This document shows positions 8,726 to 17,469 of a stretch of 34,687 nt of DNA, piece after piece. The first letter of the stretch is position 1. Every line of letters begins with the position of its first letter. The notes beneath the pieces were generated by a model. The model was given only the letters and a program-made list of their open reading frames with translations. It was not told the DNA's origin and ran no database searches. A program made the position numbers and the translations under genes. The stretch lies in the NCBI GenBank assembly GCA_025060535.1, contig JANXCA010000011.1:1-34687 (forward strand), read 5' to 3'. The stretch comes from Endomicrobiia bacterium (GTDB lineage: Bacteria; Elusimicrobiota; Endomicrobiia; DTEH01).

Positions 8726-10303
8726 ATGAAAGAAAAGATTTACATTTTTGACACAACTTTAAGAGATGGTGAACAGTCTCCAGGTGCTTCTTTAACTCCC
8801 AAAGAAAAGTTAGAGATAGCGCTTCAGTTAGAAAGATTGAATGTAGATGTTATTGAGGCTGGTTTTCCAATAGCTTCTTTAGGTGATTTTGAGGCAGTTT
8901 CTCTAATAGCTAAAAATGTTAAAAAGACAATAATAGCTGCTCTTGCAAGAGCAAAAAAAATAGATATAGAAACAGCTGCTTCTGCTTTGAAGTTTGCAAA
9001 ACGTGCGAGGATTCATACATTTATAGCGACATCAGATATTCATATAAAATATAAATTAAAAATGTCCCGTGAAGAAGTTTTAAAAACAGCAGTTGAAGCT
9101 GTAAAATATGCAAGGAAATTTACTGATGATGTAGAGTTTTCCTGTGAAGACGCAGCAAGGTCTGATGTAGAATTTATGTGTAAAGTAATAGAAGAAGTTA
9201 TAAAAGCAGGTGCAACTGTAATTAATATTCCTGATACAGTAGGATACTCTATACCAGAAGAGTTTGGAAGTTTAGTAAATCATATAAGAAACACTGTCCC
9301 TAATATAGATAAATGCATTCTTTCAGTCCATTGTCATAATGATTTAGGGCTAGCTGTAGCAAATTCAATTTCTGCAATAATAAATGGAGCCCGACAGGTA
9401 GAATGCACTATAAATGGAATTGGAGAAAGAGCAGGGAATGCATCCTTAGAAGAAATAGTTATGATTATTAAGACAAAGAAAAATTATGAACTTCTTAAGA
9501 ATTTTTATACTGATATTAATACAAAAGAAATCTATCCTACAAGTAGGTTAGTGTCTAACCTAACAGGAATAGTTGTTCAACCAAATAAAGCTATAGTAGG
9601 GAAAAATGCTTTTAGACACGAAGCAGGTATCCATCAAGATGGTGTGTTGAAGCAAAGACAGACCTATGAGATAATAAGTCCTAAAGATGTAGGAGTGCCT
9701 TCTAGTGAGCTTGTTTTAGGTAAACACTCTGGTAGACATGCTTTAGAAAAAAGATTATCTGAGTTAGGTTATAGAATTAACAAAAAATTGTTAAATAAAA
9801 TTTTTATTAAATTTAAAAATTTAGCAGATAAGAAAAAATATATTTTTGATGAAGATATTATTGCTATAGTGAATGAAGAGCTAGGTAAAGAAAAACAACA
9901 ATTAGAATTAAAATATTTCCATATTAGTAGTGGTAGTGGTATAATTCCTACTGCTACTGTTGAGATAGCAATTATTTCTGATTCCAAACAAAAGTTATTT
10001 AAAGAAGTGGAATGTGGAGATGGTCCAGTAGATGCGGCTTATAAAGCTATAGATAAAATTTTACTTAAACTTTTAAATTTTAAAAATCCACCTAAATTAG
10101 TTGATTATCAATTAAAAGCTATTTCTTCAGGTAAAGATGCTCAAGGAGAAGTAGTTGTTAAGTTAGAATATGATGGAGAACTTTTTACAGGAAGAGGTAT
10201 TTCAACAGATATTATAGAAGCAAGTATAAAATCATATATTTCGTGTTGGAATAATCTTTTAATTAGAAAAAAACTTACAAAAAAAATAAAGATTTCCCTA
10301 TGA
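8726..10303 (+). CDS. leuA: 2-isopropylmalate synthase
   Basis: Catalyses the first committed step of leucine synthesis: acetyl-CoA plus 2-oxoisovalerate gives 2-isopropylmalate, in the cytoplasm. The TIM-barrel motif [15 protein letters not shown] is at residues 9-23 (Arg13, Asp14). Metal ligands lie in [10 protein letters not shown] (His202, His204), and [15 protein letters not shown] follows at 229-243. The last 130 or so residues form the LeuA allosteric domain, including [12 protein letters not shown] and [12 protein letters not shown], so leucine feedback inhibition is expected. The length of 525 matches full LeuA. Homocitrate and citramalate synthases are relatives, but adjacent leuC and the EAGFPIAS motif favour LeuA. 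The stop overlaps leuC by ATGA. No SD is evident. Confidence 0.95.
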   Translation: MKEKIYIFDTTLRDGEQSPGASLTPKEKLEIALQLERLNVDVIEAGFPIASLGDFEAVSLIAKNVKKTIIAALARAKKIDIETAASALKFAKRARIHTFIATSDIHIKYKLKMSREEVLKTAVEAVKYARKFTDDVEFSCEDAARSDVEFMCKVIEEVIKAGATVINIPDTVGYSIPEEFGSLVNHIRNTVPNIDKCILSVHCHNDLGLAVANSISAIINGARQVECTINGIGERAGNASLEEIVMIIKTKKNYELLKNFYTDINTKEIYPTSRLVSNLTGIVVQPNKAIVGKNAFRHEAGIHQDGVLKQRQTYEIISPKDVGVPSSELVLGKHSGRHALEKRLSELGYRINKKLLNKIFIKFKNLADKKKYIFDEDIIAIVNEELGKEKQQLELKYFHISSGSGIIPTATVEIAIISDSKQKLFKEVECGDGPVDAAYKAIDKILLKLLNFKNPPKLVDYQLKAISSGKDAQGEVVVKLEYDGELFTGRGISTDIIEASIKSYISCWNNLLIRKKLTKKIKISL

Positions 10304-11577
10304 AAAAACCTCAAACTATTACTCAAAAAATAATAGCAAGACATGCAAATAAAAAATATGTAGAAGAGGGGGAATTTGTACTGGCAAAAGTTGATTTGGC
10401 TTTGAGCAATGATGTTACCACTCCTTTAGCAATTAAGCAATTTTATAAGATATTTGAAAATATAAAAGAGCCAAAAGTGTTTGATAGAAATAAAATAGTA
10501 ATTGTGATGGATCATTTTACTCCTAATAAGGATATAGATTCTGCTCAACAAAATAAATTTACAAAAGAATTTGCAGAAAAATTCAAAATTAAACATTTTT
10601 ATTTTGGAGGATGTGTTGGTATTGAACATACATTACTTCCTGAAGAAGGTTTAGTTTCTGTTGGAGATTTGATAATAGGTGCAGATTCACATACTTGTAC
10701 ATATGGAGCGTTAGGTGCTTTTTCTACTGGAGTTGGTTCTACAGATTTAGCAGCGGTGTGGGCTAGTGGAAAAATTTGGCTTAGGGTTCCAAAAACTATA
10801 AAAATAGTATATTATGGAAAATTAAACAAAAATGTAGTAGGAAAGGATTTAATTTTGTCAACTATAAAAACATTAGGTGTAGATGGAGCAAATTATAAAT
10901 CTTTGGAATTTACTGGTGAAGTTATTTCTAAAATAAGTATTTATAGTAGATTTACTATGAGTAATATGGCAATAGAATGTGGAGCAAAGAATGGAATTTT
11001 TGAACCTGATAAAATTACATATAATTATTTAAAAAATGTAAAAGCAAAAATTCCTAAAGATTTTTATATTAAAAGTGACCCTGATGTAAAGTATGATGAG
11101 ATTGTAGAGATAGATTGTAGTAAAATTTATCCACAAGTAGCTTTGCCTTATCTTCCTTCAAATAGTATTAATGTAAAAGACCTAAAAGAGAAAATTTATA
11201 TAGACCAAGTAGTCATAGGTTCTTGTACAAATGGTTGGTATGAAGATTTATATTTAGCTGCAAAAGTATTAAGGAATAAAAAAGTAAATTCTAATGTGAG
11301 ATGTTTAATTTTTCCTGCGACTCCTAAAATTTACAAGCAAGCTTTAAAAAACGGTTTGATAGAGATATTTTTAAATGCTGGATGTGTTATTAATCCTCCA
11401 ACTTGTGGACCTTGTTTAGGAGGACATTTAGGAATTCTTGCTGAAGGTGAAAAAGCAGTAGCTACTACAAATAGAAATTTTATAGGTCGTATGGGACATG
11501 TTAAAAGTGAAGTATATTTGACTAATCCAATAGTAGCAGCATATTCTGCAATTAGAGGTTATATTTCTGATTGTTAA
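10300..11577 (+). CDS. leuC: 3-isopropylmalate dehydratase large subunit
   Basis: The aconitase-fold large subunit that, with LeuD, isomerises 2- to 3-isopropylmalate. The substrate and cluster loop [18 protein letters not shown] is at residues 127-144. The three [4Fe-4S] cysteines are visible: Cys309 in VIGSCTNG, and Cys369 and Cys372 in [10 protein letters not shown]. The length of 425 and the start ([11 protein letters not shown]) fit the shorter 'type 2' LeuC/HacA class found in archaea and many deep-branching bacteria, which works with a stand-alone small subunit. It is coupled to leuA by ATGA. Its stop overlaps the stop of the convergent pseudouridine synthase by 4 bp, so leuD is not directly next to it. 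Confidence 0.94.
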   Translation: MKKPQTITQKIIARHANKKYVEEGEFVLAKVDLALSNDVTTPLAIKQFYKIFENIKEPKVFDRNKIVIVMDHFTPNKDIDSAQQNKFTKEFAEKFKIKHFYFGGCVGIEHTLLPEEGLVSVGDLIIGADSHTCTYGALGAFSTGVGSTDLAAVWASGKIWLRVPKTIKIVYYGKLNKNVVGKDLILSTIKTLGVDGANYKSLEFTGEVISKISIYSRFTMSNMAIECGAKNGIFEPDKITYNYLKNVKAKIPKDFYIKSDPDVKYDEIVEIDCSKIYPQVALPYLPSNSINVKDLKEKIYIDQVVIGSCTNGWYEDLYLAAKVLRNKKVNSNVRCLIFPATPKIYKQALKNGLIEIFLNAGCVINPPTCGPCLGGHLGILAEGEKAVATTNRNFIGRMGHVKSEVYLTNPIVAAYSAIRGYISDC

Positions 11578-12305
11578 GTGTTATATTTTCTTAAGTATTT
11601 TAGAAGAAGTTGTAAGTCTTTAGGGAGTGGTGCTATAAATTCCATATATTTTTGTTTTCTAAAGTGAAAAAATTTAATTTTATAAGAATGTAAAGCAGGT
11701 CTTTCAATTAATGGTTTTTCTTTTTCTTTGTTTTTATAGTTTTTTTTAATTGAGGATAAATAAAAACAATTATAATTGCTATATAACTCATCTGCTACAA
11801 TCGGATAACCTATAGTAGCCAGATGTATTCTAATTTGGTGCCTTCTTCCGGTTATAGGCTTTATTTCTAAAAATGTGTAATCTTTAAATTCTTCTAATAC
11901 TTTATAATAAGTGACAGCTTCTTTGCCTTCTTTAAAATCAATTATTATTTTTTGTGGATTGTTTTTATCTTCAGCAATGGGAAGTTGAATTTTACCTTCT
12001 TTTGTTGGAACTTTACCATAAACTATACATATATATGTTTTTTCTACTTCATGTAAGAAGAATCTTTTAGTAAGTTCTTTATGGGCTAGAGAGTTTTTAG
12101 CAAAACATACTATACCTGATGTTCCTTTATCAATTCTGTGAATTATATAGACTTTATTATAATACCTCTCAAGTATCTCTAATAAATTTTCTTTAAAAAT
12201 ATCAAACCTATCAGGAATAGTTAACAACCCAGCTGGTTTGTTAACTATTATATAGTCATCATCTTCATATAGTAGTAGTTGTTTTATATCTATATTGAAA
12301 TTCAT
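11574..12305 (-). CDS. RluA-family RNA pseudouridine synthase
   Basis: Converts uridine to pseudouridine in rRNA or tRNA. The opening YIIVNKPAGLLTIPD and the catalytic motif HRIDKGTSG (residues 56-64, Asp59 the catalytic aspartate) are diagnostic. So is the later RRHQIRIHLATIGYPIVADE. There is no N-terminal S4 domain, and at 243 residues it is a short RluA/RluD-type enzyme; the target uridine cannot be inferred. It is the only minus-strand gene among plus-strand leucine genes, meeting leuC tail to tail with a 4-bp overlap and sharing a 59-bp divergent promoter region with the coiled-coil gene. A good -10/-35 pair places the transcript start only a few bases before the ATG. Confidence 0.92.
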   Translation of the reverse strand: MNFNIDIKQLLLYEDDDYIIVNKPAGLLTIPDRFDIFKENLLEILERYYNKVYIIHRIDKGTSGIVCFAKNSLAHKELTKRFFLHEVEKTYICIVYGKVPTKEGKIQLPIAEDKNNPQKIIIDFKEGKEAVTYYKVLEEFKDYTFLEIKPITGRRHQIRIHLATIGYPIVADELYSNYNCFYLSSIKKNYKNKEKEKPLIERPALHSYKIKFFHFRKQKYMEFIAPLPKDLQLLLKYLRKYNT

Positions 12306-12306
12306 A

Positions 12307-12335
12307 TTGAAAAATATAATAAATTTTTATAAAAT
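12307..12335 (+). promoter_or_regulatory. Promoter of the coiled-coil/leuD gene set (plus strand)
   Basis: TTGAAA at 12307-12312 and TAAAAT at 12330-12335 are separated by 17 bp. An alternative -10, TATAAA, is at 12328-12333. Transcription would start near 12342, leaving about 30 nt of leader that includes the SD at 12361-12367. Confidence 0.42.
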
Positions 12336-12344
12336 TATTTTCAA
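12316..12344 (-). promoter_or_regulatory. Promoter of the pseudouridine synthase gene (minus strand)
   Basis: Read on the minus strand, TTGAAA (12344-12339) and TATTAT (12321-12316) are separated by exactly 17 bp. The -10 ends 10 nt before the ATG, so the leader would be only about 4-5 nt, close to leaderless. It overlaps the plus-strand promoter almost completely. Confidence 0.5.
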
Positions 12345-12360
12345 CAAATATTTATCACAA

Positions 12361-12367
12361 AAGGGTG
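12361..12367 (+). promoter_or_regulatory. Ribosome binding site deciding the start of the coiled-coil gene
   Basis: AAGGGTG lies 6 nt before the ATG at 12374. The GTG at 12365, in the same frame, is part of this SD and so is unlikely to be the start codon. Confidence 0.6.
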
Positions 12368-12373
12368 AATTTA

Positions 12374-12886
12374 ATGTTCTTTAAGAAATTTTTTAAAGTT
12401 TCATTATATTTTTTAGTTGGCATAATCTTAATTAACATTTTATATTTATTAATCCAAGAAGTTTATTATCTGCCATTTACTATTGAAATAATAAAACTTA
12501 AAAAATGGAAAAATAAATATGAGACATTCATAAAAGAAGAGCAAAAAAGAGTAAATGCTGCTGTGTTAGAATTAGAGAATTTAAATAAAAAGATAAAAAA
12601 TTATTCCAAAAGAATAAGTTTAGGAGAATATCATTTGATTAATAAATATAATAGTATGGTAAATGAATATTATTATCTAGCAAAAAATTATGAAACTTTA
12701 TTTGATAATCATAAAAAAAATTTGATGTTGTTTGAACAAAACTCTAAAAAACTACAACGACTTATAAACGATTATAGTAAAAGAAGATTTCTTTTGTTTA
12801 TTCCTTTTAAATTAAAATATGAATTTAAAAAAGGAGAAGTTTCTTATACTATAACAAAATCTAATAATTATGAAAATAAGAGGTAA
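12374..12886 (+). CDS. Membrane-anchored coiled-coil protein, unknown function
   Basis: Not recognised as a known family. The protein of 170 residues has one strong N-terminal transmembrane helix (about residues 9-29, VSLYFLVGIILINILYLLI). A long helical, lysine- and glutamate-rich region follows (about 45-140) with heptad-like spacing, for example VLELENLNKKIKNYSKRI, and then a short basic tail. The form is that of a single-pass membrane protein with a coiled coil, like LemA-type or septum-associated proteins, but I see no LemA signature. The start chosen is the ATG with an SD 6 nt upstream; a GTG 9 nt earlier is also in frame. The stop overlaps leuD by 17 nt, so the two are probably translated from one transcript. 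Any functional link to leucine synthesis is doubtful. Confidence 0.65.
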   Translation: MFFKKFFKVSLYFLVGIILINILYLLIQEVYYLPFTIEIIKLKKWKNKYETFIKEEQKRVNAAVLELENLNKKIKNYSKRISLGEYHLINKYNSMVNEYYYLAKNYETLFDNHKKNLMLFEQNSKKLQRLINDYSKRRFLLFIPFKLKYEFKKGEVSYTITKSNNYENKR

Positions 12887-13379
12887 AGTTTATAAGTGTC
12901 CTGATAATATAGATACAGATGTGATAATACCAGCTAAGTATTTAAATACTTCGGATGAAAAATACCTAGCGCAGCATTGCTTAGAACCTCTTGTTGAACA
13001 GGTTGGTAGAAAACTTACTGAAGAAAACATAATAGTAGCTGGAAAAAATTTTGGATGTGGTTCTTCTAGAGAGCATGCTCCTTTAGCTATAAAAGCAGCA
13101 GGAATAAGATGTGTGATTGCTGAAAGTTTTGCGAGGATATTTTTTAGAAATGGTATAAACATTGGGCTTCCTTTGGTTGAGTTAAAGGATGCTTCTAAGT
13201 TATTCGATGATAACGATGAGATAGAAATAGATTTATCAAATGGGATAGTTAAAAATTTATCTAAAAATCAACAATACCAATTTCTTCCTTTTCCTCAATT
13301 TTTACAGAATATAATAACTGCAGGTGGTTTAGTTGAGTTTTTAAGAAAACAATTAGTTAATGAAAAAGCTTCTAGTTAA
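12870..13379 (+). CDS. leuD: 3-isopropylmalate dehydratase small subunit
   Basis: The swivelling small subunit of isopropylmalate isomerase, partner of LeuC. It begins GKVYKCPDNIDTDVIIPAKY, and the substrate-binding NFGCGSSREHAPLAIKAAGI is at residues 60-79, followed by AESFARIFFRNGINIGLPL. The length of 169 fits the stand-alone archaeal-type LeuD that pairs with the short LeuC. It overlaps the coiled-coil gene by 17 nt and the SpoVG-like gene by 20 nt, so it is inside a different transcription unit from leuA-leuC. leuB is not in the window. The homologous small subunit of homoaconitase is the main alternative; the company of leuA and leuC favours LeuD. Confidence 0.93.
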   Translation: MKIRGKVYKCPDNIDTDVIIPAKYLNTSDEKYLAQHCLEPLVEQVGRKLTEENIIVAGKNFGCGSSREHAPLAIKAAGIRCVIAESFARIFFRNGINIGLPLVELKDASKLFDDNDEIEIDLSNGIVKNLSKNQQYQFLPFPQFLQNIITAGGLVEFLRKQLVNEKASS

Positions 13380-13983
13380 GGTTATTTTCTTAGCTATCCT
13401 TATTTTATTTTTTAATTTCTTTTGTAGTTTAGAAGAAATCAATCCTATTTTTATAAGTTCTTTTGAAAAAGTAAGAGAGAATGAATACAATATAATTTTA
13501 AGTAATGTTATATTAATAAGGGAGATAAAATTAAATAAAATAAAAATAGGTAAAAAGGAAATTACAGAGTTGGAACTGCCGAGCTATAAATCTTCAACTG
13601 GTAGAGAGTATCCACAAATCAAAATTCTTTCAGATAAATTATATCAGCAAATATTAAAAACATTAGTTGAAGAGAAAATAGAAAATATAGTTGGTGATGT
13701 TGGTTATCCAGATTTCAAGATAAATAAATTTATTTCTAATCATAATAAGAATTCTAAAATTAAAATAAATGCTTCTGTTGTTTTTGGTGATTCTGTTGAG
13801 GTGGAATGTAAAATAATGGAAGACACTTCTAACAATATTATAGTATTATGGCCTTCTCAAAAAATAAATAAAACTAATAAATGGATTAAACTAATAGAAT
13901 TCATTTCACCTACTTATCAAAAATTTATAGAGAAACAACTTATACATAGATATAAAGTATACAAGTTGGAAAAAGGTATATAG
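13360..13983 (+). CDS. Exported protein with two tandem SpoVG-like domains
   Basis: Residues 4-22 form a hydrophobic signal or anchor with two lysines before it, ending FFCS. Two similar halves follow. Residues 31-106 contain a beta-rich part, then LELPSYKSSTGREYPQIKI and an amphipathic helix. Residues 117-200 contain INASVVFGDSVEVECKIM, VLWPSQKINKTNKWIKLIEF and a final helix. Each half follows the SpoVG order: strand pair, a short bulge with P-S-x-K or equivalent, then 'G/K x x-hydrophobic' and a helix like IQDAVLNEY. Known SpoVG proteins are single-domain, cytoplasmic and nucleic-acid binding; export is odd. No ATG follows M1 before the middle of the protein, and the hydrophobic start is in frame, so it is probably real. 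The Cys at 22 is not in a standard lipobox. The start overlaps leuD by 20 nt. Confidence 0.65.
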   Translation: MKKLLVKVIFLAILILFFNFFCSLEEINPIFISSFEKVRENEYNIILSNVILIREIKLNKIKIGKKEITELELPSYKSSTGREYPQIKILSDKLYQQILKTLVEEKIENIVGDVGYPDFKINKFISNHNKNSKIKINASVVFGDSVEVECKIMEDTSNNIIVLWPSQKINKTNKWIKLIEFISPTYQKFIEKQLIHRYKVYKLEKGI

Positions 13984-14028
13984 TTTTTTAGTTTTTAATC
14001 TTCCTATTTTGCTTTTTTATAACAAATC

Positions 14029-17000
14029 ATGGAAAAAATATTTTTTGATAATAAACTCTTAATAGGTGTGTCTGATTATATTATTTCTTATTTTGACTCC
14101 GATAAGGATTCAAATTTAGTAGTGTTAATGGATGATTTTATTGATATTTCATATTTTAAAGAGAATTTTTTAGAGTATAAAGAATTAGTTTTGAAATATA
14201 GGATTTTTAATTTTAAAAAAGATTTTAAAACTTTTTTATTATCTAAAGATAAAAATAATAGTTTAGATTATGAAAGTATAATTGATTTAGCAAACTTTTA
14301 TAAAACAATAAATGAAAATAAAAAGATATGCTTTATTACACAAAATTCTCTTTTGAATTATGAGTTACCAGAAGATTTTGAACCAATACTTATGGAAAAG
14401 GCAAAAAAAATAGAATTAGATGATTTATTAGAAAAACTTATTACATACGGTTATAGGCGAGTAGAATATGTGGAAATGGTGGGAGAGTTTGCAGTTAGAG
14501 GTAATATTATAGATATTTGGGGAAATAGTATTGCATATAAAGAAGGAAGTTGTAATTTTTTAAAACCATTAAGAATACTAATAGATGATGAGAATAAAAT
14601 AGAAAGTATCAGGTTATTTAATCCTTCTTCCCAAAGGAGTACATTGCTTGAGGATTTTTTGAGAGTTGATATTTATCCTGTAGATTTACAAAAAATTCCA
14701 AAAGGGATAAAGTTAATTGATATTTTAGATGAAAAAAAATATGAATTTGTGTTTTTTTCTTTAGAAGCAGATAGTTATTTAGAAGGATATTATCCTAACA
14801 AAAGATACTATGGCAACCTTGAACTTTTTGAAAAAGATATTAAAAATTTTATTTTAGAAAAATATAAAATTCTTATAGGATATCAAAATGAATACCAACT
14901 AAAAAATATAAAAAACATAGTTGGTGAATATGATAATATAGAACTAGTAAATACTTCCTTATCTTGTGGGTTTTTTAATAAAATTAAAAAATTATTATTT
15001 ATTACTTATGATGAGATTTTTTCTAAATTTGAAATACATACTTTAACTAAAACACCTAAGATATATGAAAGTATAAGGTTAGAGAACATATGGGAAATAC
15101 AGCCAGAAGATTATGTTGTTCATTTTGAATACGGAATAGCTAAATTTTTAGGAACGAAAAGACTTACAATAAGAGGTATAACTAAGGAATTTTTAGTTTT
15201 ACAATTTCGTGATAATGCTATTTTATATCTTTCTGTTTCAGATATAAATCAAATAGAGAAATATATTTCTTTAACAAATAAAGCACCAAATTTGTCCTCT
15301 TTAAGTAAAGAAAGTTGGGAAAAAATAAAACTAAGAATAAAAGAATCACTGAAAGAATTCATTATTCAGTTATATTCTCTTTATTCTGAAAGAAAAAAAC
15401 TTAAAGGTTATCAATATAAATCTGACAAACAACTTGAAGAAATGTTTGCTTCTACATTTGAATATGAAGAGACAGAGGATCAACTTAAAGCTATAGAAGA
15501 TGTATATAGAGATATGGAGAGTGAATATCCTATGGATAGAATAATAGTAGGAGATGTTGGTTTTGGGAAAACAGAGGTAGCTTTAAGAGCCACATTTAAA
15601 GCAGTAATTAATAAAAAACAAGTAATAGTCTTATGTCCAACTACTGTTTTGGCACATCAGCACTTTGTTACATTTTCAAAACGGCTTGAGCCATTTGGTA
15701 TTAAAGTTGCTTTAGTATCTCGTTTGAAATCTAAAAAAGAGATAAAGGAAATTTTTGAAAAGTTGAAAAATGGAGAAGTTGATGTAGTAATAGGTACTCA
15801 TATTTTGTTAAGTGACGAGATAGATTTTTTTGACTTGGGACTTATAATAATAGATGAAGAGCATAAGTTTGGTGTTAAGCAAAAAGAAAAAATTAGGTTA
15901 AAGTATAAAACATATGAAAGATTTGCAGGAGGTTTTATCCCAGATGTATTATATCTTACAGCTACACCTATCCCACGCACATTAGCTTTTGGTTTAGAAG
16001 GGATAAAAGATATTTCTATTATAGAAATTCCACCTCAAGGTCGTCAACCTATAGAGACTTTTGTTTTGCCTTATAGTAAAGATACTATAATTTATGCCAT
16101 CACAAAAGAACTTCAAAGAGACGGTCAAGTATACTATATTTTTAATGATATTGAAAAAATTATATACAAAGTAGGAGATATAAGTAAGTATTTCCCTAAT
16201 GTAAAAATAGAATTTATTCATAGTAAATTACCACCTAAAAGAATTGAAGATATTATGATAAAATTTTTAAATAAAGAAATACAAATTTTAGTTTCAACTA
16301 CAATTATTGAAGCTGGTTTAGATATTCCAAATGTGAATACTATTATAATAGAAGAAGCTCACAAATTTGGTTTGGCTCAACTTTATCAACTTAGAGGTCG
16401 TGTGGGAAGAAGAGACAAAAAAGCATATTGTTATTTTCTCTACTCTAAAGAAAACTTAACTTTGGATTCTAAAAGACGTCTTTCAGCTCTTATGGAGTTT
16501 ACTTCTTTAGGAAGCGGGTATTATTTAGCCTTGAGAGATTTAGAAATAAGAGGTGCTGGTGAAATTCTTGGTACTAAACAACATGGTTTTGTAAATGAGG
16601 TCGGGTTGAATATGTATTCAAAAATTATTAAACAGTTATTATATGAGATAACAACAAAAAAAGAGTATAAAGAATTTAATCCAGTTATTGATCTTATGGT
16701 AGAGGCCTATATTCCAGAAGATTATATAAAAGATGTAGAAACTAGAACAGTTTTTTATAGAAAATTGCTTTCGGTTTCTAGTTATGAAGAAATAAAAAAT
16801 ATTAAAGAAGAAATGTATGATAGATTCGGAGAGATTAAAGATATTAATAATAAAAAAATTTTAGAAAACCTTCTATACTTGTGTTATTTTAAACTGTTTA
16901 TGAAAAAATATAAAATTGAACGTATATATGATGAAGATGTAGGTGAAAATAAAAAAATTTTTTTAGTGTTTAAAGAAAAAAAAGACTTTTGGAAATTTAA

Positions 17001-17142
17001 GGAATACTTTAATGACTCTTTTATTACAGTTAATGAAAAAGAATTCTATATAGAGTTTAAAAAACAAAATTTTTCACTTTCTTCTATTTTAAATAGGTTT
17101 TTAGAAATAGAAAAATCTCTAACAGGTAAGATGAACACATAG
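14029..17142 (+). CDS. mfd: Transcription-repair coupling factor Mfd
   Basis: Removes RNA polymerase stalled at DNA lesions and recruits UvrA. The domain order is complete. A UvrB-like module fills about residues 1-330, with GEFAVRGNIIDIWG near 150. The CarD-like RNA-polymerase-interacting domain (about 360-430) starts YVVHFEYGIAKFLGTKR. The RecG-like translocase follows, with Walker A GDVGFGKTE near 508, IIDEEHKFGVKQK near 606, LTATPIPRTL near 643 and QLRGRVGRRD near 787. A TRCF C-terminal domain lies at about 860-1000. At 1037 residues it is slightly shorter than E. coli Mfd (1148). It lies 45 nt after the SpoVG-like gene; TATAAC at 14018-14023 sits 5 nt before the ATG, so a leaderless transcript is possible but no -35 supports it. 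The 3' end overlaps the convergent Mth938 gene by 24 nt. Confidence 0.96.
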   Translation: MEKIFFDNKLLIGVSDYIISYFDSDKDSNLVVLMDDFIDISYFKENFLEYKELVLKYRIFNFKKDFKTFLLSKDKNNSLDYESIIDLANFYKTINENKKICFITQNSLLNYELPEDFEPILMEKAKKIELDDLLEKLITYGYRRVEYVEMVGEFAVRGNIIDIWGNSIAYKEGSCNFLKPLRILIDDENKIESIRLFNPSSQRSTLLEDFLRVDIYPVDLQKIPKGIKLIDILDEKKYEFVFFSLEADSYLEGYYPNKRYYGNLELFEKDIKNFILEKYKILIGYQNEYQLKNIKNIVGEYDNIELVNTSLSCGFFNKIKKLLFITYDEIFSKFEIHTLTKTPKIYESIRLENIWEIQPEDYVVHFEYGIAKFLGTKRLTIRGITKEFLVLQFRDNAILYLSVSDINQIEKYISLTNKAPNLSSLSKESWEKIKLRIKESLKEFIIQLYSLYSERKKLKGYQYKSDKQLEEMFASTFEYEETEDQLKAIEDVYRDMESEYPMDRIIVGDVGFGKTEVALRATFKAVINKKQVIVLCPTTVLAHQHFVTFSKRLEPFGIKVALVSRLKSKKEIKEIFEKLKNGEVDVVIGTHILLSDEIDFFDLGLIIIDEEHKFGVKQKEKIRLKYKTYERFAGGFIPDVLYLTATPIPRTLAFGLEGIKDISIIEIPPQGRQPIETFVLPYSKDTIIYAITKELQRDGQVYYIFNDIEKIIYKVGDISKYFPNVKIEFIHSKLPPKRIEDIMIKFLNKEIQILVSTTIIEAGLDIPNVNTIIIEEAHKFGLAQLYQLRGRVGRRDKKAYCYFLYSKENLTLDSKRRLSALMEFTSLGSGYYLALRDLEIRGAGEILGTKQHGFVNEVGLNMYSKIIKQLLYEITTKKEYKEFNPVIDLMVEAYIPEDYIKDVETRTVFYRKLLSVSSYEEIKNIKEEMYDRFGEIKDINNKKILENLLYLCYFKLFMKKYKIERIYDEDVGENKKIFLVFKEKKDFWKFKEYFNDSFITVNEKEFYIEFKKQNFSLSSILNRFLEIEKSLTGKMNT

Positions 17143-17469
17143 TGCTAATTTGTCTTTGAATTTTGGATAAAGTTCATTGAATAATTTTACTGCTTCATAA
17201 GTATCTACTATATATGAATCTATTTGATTAGTCCTTAAATATTCTTTTAGATGCTCATCTACTTTTAACATAGAGTTTGCTCCGCAACCAATTATTAAAA
17301 TTTTAGGTTTATTTTCTAATATATCATCTATATCTTCTATAGATAGTTTATGACCTTCTTTGCGCCACCAATTGGATTTAATTTTGTTTGAAAAAATTTT
17401 TATATCAGTTGTATAAGTGTTTTCATTAATAATTATCTTACCAAATTCATAGTGTTGAATCTTAATCAT
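17119..17469 (-). CDS. Mth938/DUF498 domain protein
   Basis: A small cytoplasmic protein of 116 residues of the Mth938 (AAMDC-like) fold. The N-terminal part YEFGKIIINENTYTTDIKIF is followed by NWWRKEGHKLSIEDIDDIL. Then come KILIIGCGANSMLKV and an end with YEAVKLFNELYPK, matching the family's pattern. Its biochemical role is not established. I chose the ATG at 17469-17467: it overlaps the rhomboid stop as ATGA and has GGAAG 6 nt upstream. A TTG at 17481 is in frame but sits over that SD. It ends the minus-strand run that begins with rex and overlaps the end of mfd on the other strand by 24 nt. Confidence 0.82.
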   Translation of the reverse strand: MIKIQHYEFGKIIINENTYTTDIKIFSNKIKSNWWRKEGHKLSIEDIDDILENKPKILIIGCGANSMLKVDEHLKEYLRTNQIDSYIVDTYEAVKLFNELYPKFKDKLALCVHLTC

